From an uncultured Akkermansia sp. (GTDB taxonomy: Bacteria > Verrucomicrobiota > Verrucomicrobiia > Verrucomicrobiales > Akkermansiaceae), in contig CAAFXA010000474.1 of the NCBI GenBank assembly GCA_900766865.1, positions 1 to 8,457 of the forward strand: 8,457 nucleotides of DNA. The letters run 5' to 3'. Of the stretch, positions 5,871 through 8,457 are shown in pieces. Made by a program: the position numbers and the translations under genes. The notes beneath the pieces are model-generated. The model saw only the letters and a list, made by a program, of their open reading frames with translations. It was not told where the DNA came from and searched no databases. Within the stretch, counting starts at the first letter, position 1; every line of letters starts with the position of its first letter.

Positions 5871-6824
5871 ATGCGATTTCTTCTTGCATGTTCTGCGTGG
5901 CTGTCGAGTTGGACGGCTCCTTTTATCATAGCTGTAGCTGTGCTTACCTTTGCCGTGCCCGGGGCCTTTGAATGGGTGCGGGGCGATGTGCAGACGTGCA
6001 TTCTGGGATTCATAATGCTCACGATGGGCATGACTCTCACAACGGAAGATTTTCGCATTCTGGCGCAGCGGCCATGGGATATTTTCGTGGGCGCTGTGGC
6101 TCAATATACTATCATGCCGCTGGTGGCATTTGCTCTGGTTCACTTCTTTGATTTGCCGAAAGGTGTAGCCGCCGGGCTTATACTGGTGGGGTGCAGTCCG
6201 GGGGGCGTTTCCAGCAATATTATGAGCTTGCTCTGCCGTGGCGATGTGGCTTTTTCTGTGGGCATGACCACAGCTTCCACTCTTCTGGCTCCACTCATGA
6301 CGCCGCTTCTGGTGCTCTGGCTTGCCGGGGAGAGTATTGATGTGGATGCGATGGGACTGTTCCGCAGTATCCTGCTGGTTACTCTGCTTCCTGTGGGTAT
6401 AGGGACGCTCTGCAATTGGCTGTTCCGCAATCGTGCAGGGTACCAGACGGTTTGCCGGCTCATGCCTGGTCTTGCCGTGCTGGGGCTGGCCTGCATTGTG
6501 GGTGGCGTAACTTCTGCTCATGGGGCCAAATTCCTTGAGAGTGGACTCCTTATTTTCCTGTGCATTTTCCTGCACAATGGGCTTGGCTATGTATTTGGCT
6601 TCCTTACCGGAATTGTCACACGCATGGGTGTGGCAAAGCGCCGAACGCTGGCTATCGAGGTTGGAATGCAGAATGCCGGGTTGGCCACAGTTCTGGCTGG
6701 CAAGCACTTCCCCCTGTTGCCGGAAGCTGCCATTGCGGCTGCGATTTCCTGCGTCTGGCATTCTGTTTCCGGCACACTTATTGCAGCCCTCTTCTCACTG
6801 GCTGATAAATGCCGGAAGAGGTAA
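5871..6824 (+). CDS. Bile acid:sodium symporter (BASS) family transporter
   Basis: This 317-residue inner-membrane protein has nine to ten hydrophobic segments and is of normal length for the BASS/SBF family, which couples Na+ entry to uptake of organic anions. Family landmarks are GMTLTTEDFR (53-62), GCSPGGVSSNIMS (107-119) and EVGMQNAGLA (263-272). From memory of the Neisseria ASBT structure, the Na+-site residues appear conserved at a one- to three-residue offset: Q78, S115, N116, S129, T133, E263, M266 and Q267. This suggests a working sodium symporter. The substrate is not readable: bacterial members move bile acids, pantoate-type acids, pyruvate-like acids or others. ATG 5871 abuts the T-run of the menC terminator, leaving no leader and no Shine-Dalgarno sequence. 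No better in-frame start is seen, and the first hydrophobic segment begins right after it. The gene is convergent with the peptide transporter and ends before a palindrome. Confidence 0.9.
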   Translation: MRFLLACSAWLSSWTAPFIIAVAVLTFAVPGAFEWVRGDVQTCILGFIMLTMGMTLTTEDFRILAQRPWDIFVGAVAQYTIMPLVAFALVHFFDLPKGVAAGLILVGCSPGGVSSNIMSLLCRGDVAFSVGMTTASTLLAPLMTPLLVLWLAGESIDVDAMGLFRSILLVTLLPVGIGTLCNWLFRNRAGYQTVCRLMPGLAVLGLACIVGGVTSAHGAKFLESGLLIFLCIFLHNGLGYVFGFLTGIVTRMGVAKRRTLAIEVGMQNAGLATVLAGKHFPLLPEAAIAAAISCVWHSVSGTLIAALFSLADKCRKR

Positions 6825-6868
6825 GCGGGCGGCTGAATAGCCGGAACGACAATTTCCTGAAAAGCCGA

Positions 6869-6902
6869 CGGGCGGCAATCGCTCTGTCGTGATTGCCGCC
6901 CG
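6869..6902. terminator. Palindrome/terminator between convergent transporter genes
   Basis: A perfect 12-bp stem (CGGGCGGCAATC at 6869-6880 with GATTGCCGCCCG at 6891-6902) encloses a 10-nt loop. An outer pairing, GACAATTT (6848-6855) with AAATTGTC (6906-6913), flanks it. On the minus strand a short T4 run follows a few bases after the stem. On the plus strand no T-run follows directly. It probably ends transcription of one or both convergent genes (stops at 6824 and 6928), but it is a less classic terminator than the other three. Confidence 0.65.
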
Positions 6903-6927
6903 CGAAAATTGTCTTGTCAGCCCCGGC

Positions 6928-8446
6928 TTATTCTGCCTTGAACCCGGGACGGGTAGTGATGTAGATGAAGATGATGCCAATGATGACACTCAGTCCACCA
7001 TAGAGGAGGAATGTACTGGTAGAGGACGGGTCATCCACTATGCTGGTGAGGTAGATAACCAGGAAGTTGCCCATGGTACTGGTAAGGAACCAGAAGCTCG
7101 ATACAATGCTCTTGAGCTTATCCCCGGCGGCGGTGTAAGCGTATTCAATACCGGTTGTGCTCACGAGAATCTCTGCCACTGTGATAACGAAGTAGGGAAT
7201 AACCTGCCAGAGGATGCTGAGCTGCTCGCCTGCTTCGAGTCGGGTCTGTAACCAGGCAACGATGCCGTAGGCTCCGCCCGCCAGAAGAATACCAATGCCC
7301 ATGCGCTTAAGCGGCTGGCTCCACTTGCCGATGTAGGGGTACACCAGCAGTGTGAGAGCGGGAACAAGCGTCATCACAAAAGCGGGGTTAATGCTCTGCA
7401 TTTCCTCGGCCCCGAAGAAGAAATCAATGCCGAAGAGTGAGAACTTAAGCTCGCGCATGTCGTTTCCTTGCAGAATCCAGCTTGTGGAGGTCTGGTCAAA
7501 AAGACTCCAGAAGGGAATGATGAGCAGGAAAACCGTGAGAATGCGCAGCATATTGCGTGCCTCTCTACGTTGCTCGACACTGTAGAGCTTTTCCGTCATT
7601 TCGCGCTTGTTGAAAAGCATGCTGCCCGTTGTTCCGAAAAAGTTCTGGAGACCGAAGGTTGCAGCTGCCTTGAGAGCGGCCAGCAGCAGTGCCACTACAT
7701 ACAGCAGCAGCGCAACCAGGCCACAGAACCCGGCAGCAGTTTCTCCCAGCCCGGACAAGGTAGCCAGTTGGGTGGCTCCGTTCGTTGTCCAGCTGGCCAG
7801 GGCGATGATGATGGGAGCTATGACGATGAAGCAGGCTATCTGAATAGCCGTGGTCGTGGCTTTGCTTACGGCTTCGCCTCCATAGCGAGCGCAGGCCTCC
7901 GGTGCCCCGCGGAAGATGCGGCACAGCAGCGCCGACAGAAATTCGGGCTGGGCAGGGGCTTTGTGCAGGTACTGCTTGCGGCCGCACCAGAATACAAAGG
8001 TAGCCAGAGCCATGAAGATACCGGGAATGGCAAAGGCCCAGCTGTAGCCCCAGTTCTTATGAATCCAGGGGATAACCAGGAAGGAGAAGAAGGATCCGAA
8101 GTTGATGGCCCAGTAGAAGGCAGCGTAGACGCGCGTCATGGTCTTGCTGTCGAAGCCTCCCACCTGATCTCCCACGAAGGCGGATACACAGGGCTTGATA
8201 CCACCCGCGCCAAGCGCAATGATAAACAGGCCTGTCATCAGAATCATGCGCTTTATCTCGATGCTCTGCGTCAGGTCTGCCGTCGCAAGCACACCATGCC
8301 CCAGGCAGTAGAAGAGGGAGACATAGAGAATGGTGCGGTAGCGCCCCAGGAAGCGATCCGCTATCCACGCCCCCAGCAGAGGTAAAACGTAGATGAGAGC
8401 AGTGAAGAGATGGGCTATCTCCATGGCATCGCTCTCGCTCATGGCG
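6928..8446 (-). CDS. POT/PTR-family proton-dependent oligopeptide symporter (5' partial)
   Basis: This inner-membrane transporter uses proton entry to import di- and tripeptides. About 505 residues are visible. The first membrane helix, with the family's ExxER motif, lies beyond the window edge. Landmarks, numbered from the ATG at 8442, are LLGAWIADRFLGRYRTILY (about 22-40, the GGWLADR-type motif), GAGGIKPCVSAFVGDQ (78-93), FYWAINFGSFF (109-119, the classic PTR signature), FWSLFDQTSTSW (311-322) and AEILVSTTGIEYAY (423-436). A central region of two extra hydrophobic segments (about 200-255), typical of bacterial members, is present. ATG 8442 is internal: the protein is already inside the conserved domain there. 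The bases after 8446 look like sequencing adapter, so the codons they would add should not be trusted. The C-terminus (FIYITTRPGFKAE) is complete, and the gene ends opposite the BASS gene. Confidence 0.93.
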
Positions 8447-8457
8447 AGATCGGAAGA
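8447..8457. other. Probable sequencing-adapter remnant at the contig end
   Basis: The last 11 bases, AGATCGGAAGA, match the first bases of the common Illumina TruSeq adapter exactly and sit at the very end of the window. This is the pattern left by incomplete adapter trimming before assembly. It is probably not genomic sequence. Confidence 0.75.

Noticed and set aside
5850..6761. A 303-codon minus-strand frame opposite the BASS gene
   Set aside because: Its product is highly polar, rich in His, Gln and Arg, and motif-free. The plus-strand frame matches the BASS family throughout.
7468..8385. A 305-codon plus-strand frame opposite the peptide transporter
   Set aside because: It is a shadow of the well-supported POT gene and has no start signal or domain.
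1..8457. A new multi-gene system (defence, secretion, biosynthetic cluster, mobile element)
   Set aside because: All but one gene belong to well-known housekeeping or transport families, are separated by terminators, and point in mixed directions. There are no transposase, integrase, toxin-antitoxin or array-like repeats.

Overview
This is an 8.5-kb stretch of ordinary-looking bacterial chromosome, dense in genes and moderately GC-rich. The gene content and the style of the 738-residue secreted protein suggest a gut-type Verrucomicrobiota (Akkermansia-like) genome. That assignment rests on impression, because no rRNA or marker gene is present. I see no mobile element, CRISPR array, tRNA or rRNA. 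The last 11 bases match the start of the standard Illumina read-through adapter, so the window is probably a whole metagenomic contig cut at both ends.

Layout from left to right. (1) The 3' part of a sugar-nucleotide epimerase gene (+), closed by a strong intrinsic terminator. (2) A SWIM zinc-finger protein gene (+) that starts 7 nt after that terminator's T-run. (3) A large secreted protein of unknown function (+) ending in a 39-residue acidic tail. (4) A two-way terminator, then a ZupT-like ZIP metal transporter (-). (5) Divergent from it, a MenC-like o-succinylbenzoate synthase (+) closed by an intrinsic terminator. (6) A BASS-family sodium symporter (+) whose ATG directly abuts that terminator. 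(7) A nested palindrome, then a POT/PTR-family peptide:H+ symporter (-) that runs off the right edge.

The genes look like independent or short transcription units rather than one pathway: cell-surface sugar supply, menaquinone synthesis, metal uptake, peptide uptake and organic-anion uptake. No undescribed multi-gene system is evident. The most interesting signals concern gene expression. None of the five visible starts has a clear Shine-Dalgarno sequence. The divergent zupT/menC promoters, as read here, would place transcription starts almost exactly on the ATGs (leaderless mRNAs). Two genes start directly at the foot of an upstream terminator. The acidic-tailed exported protein and the SWIM protein with no helicase gene beside it are the main protein-level points of interest.
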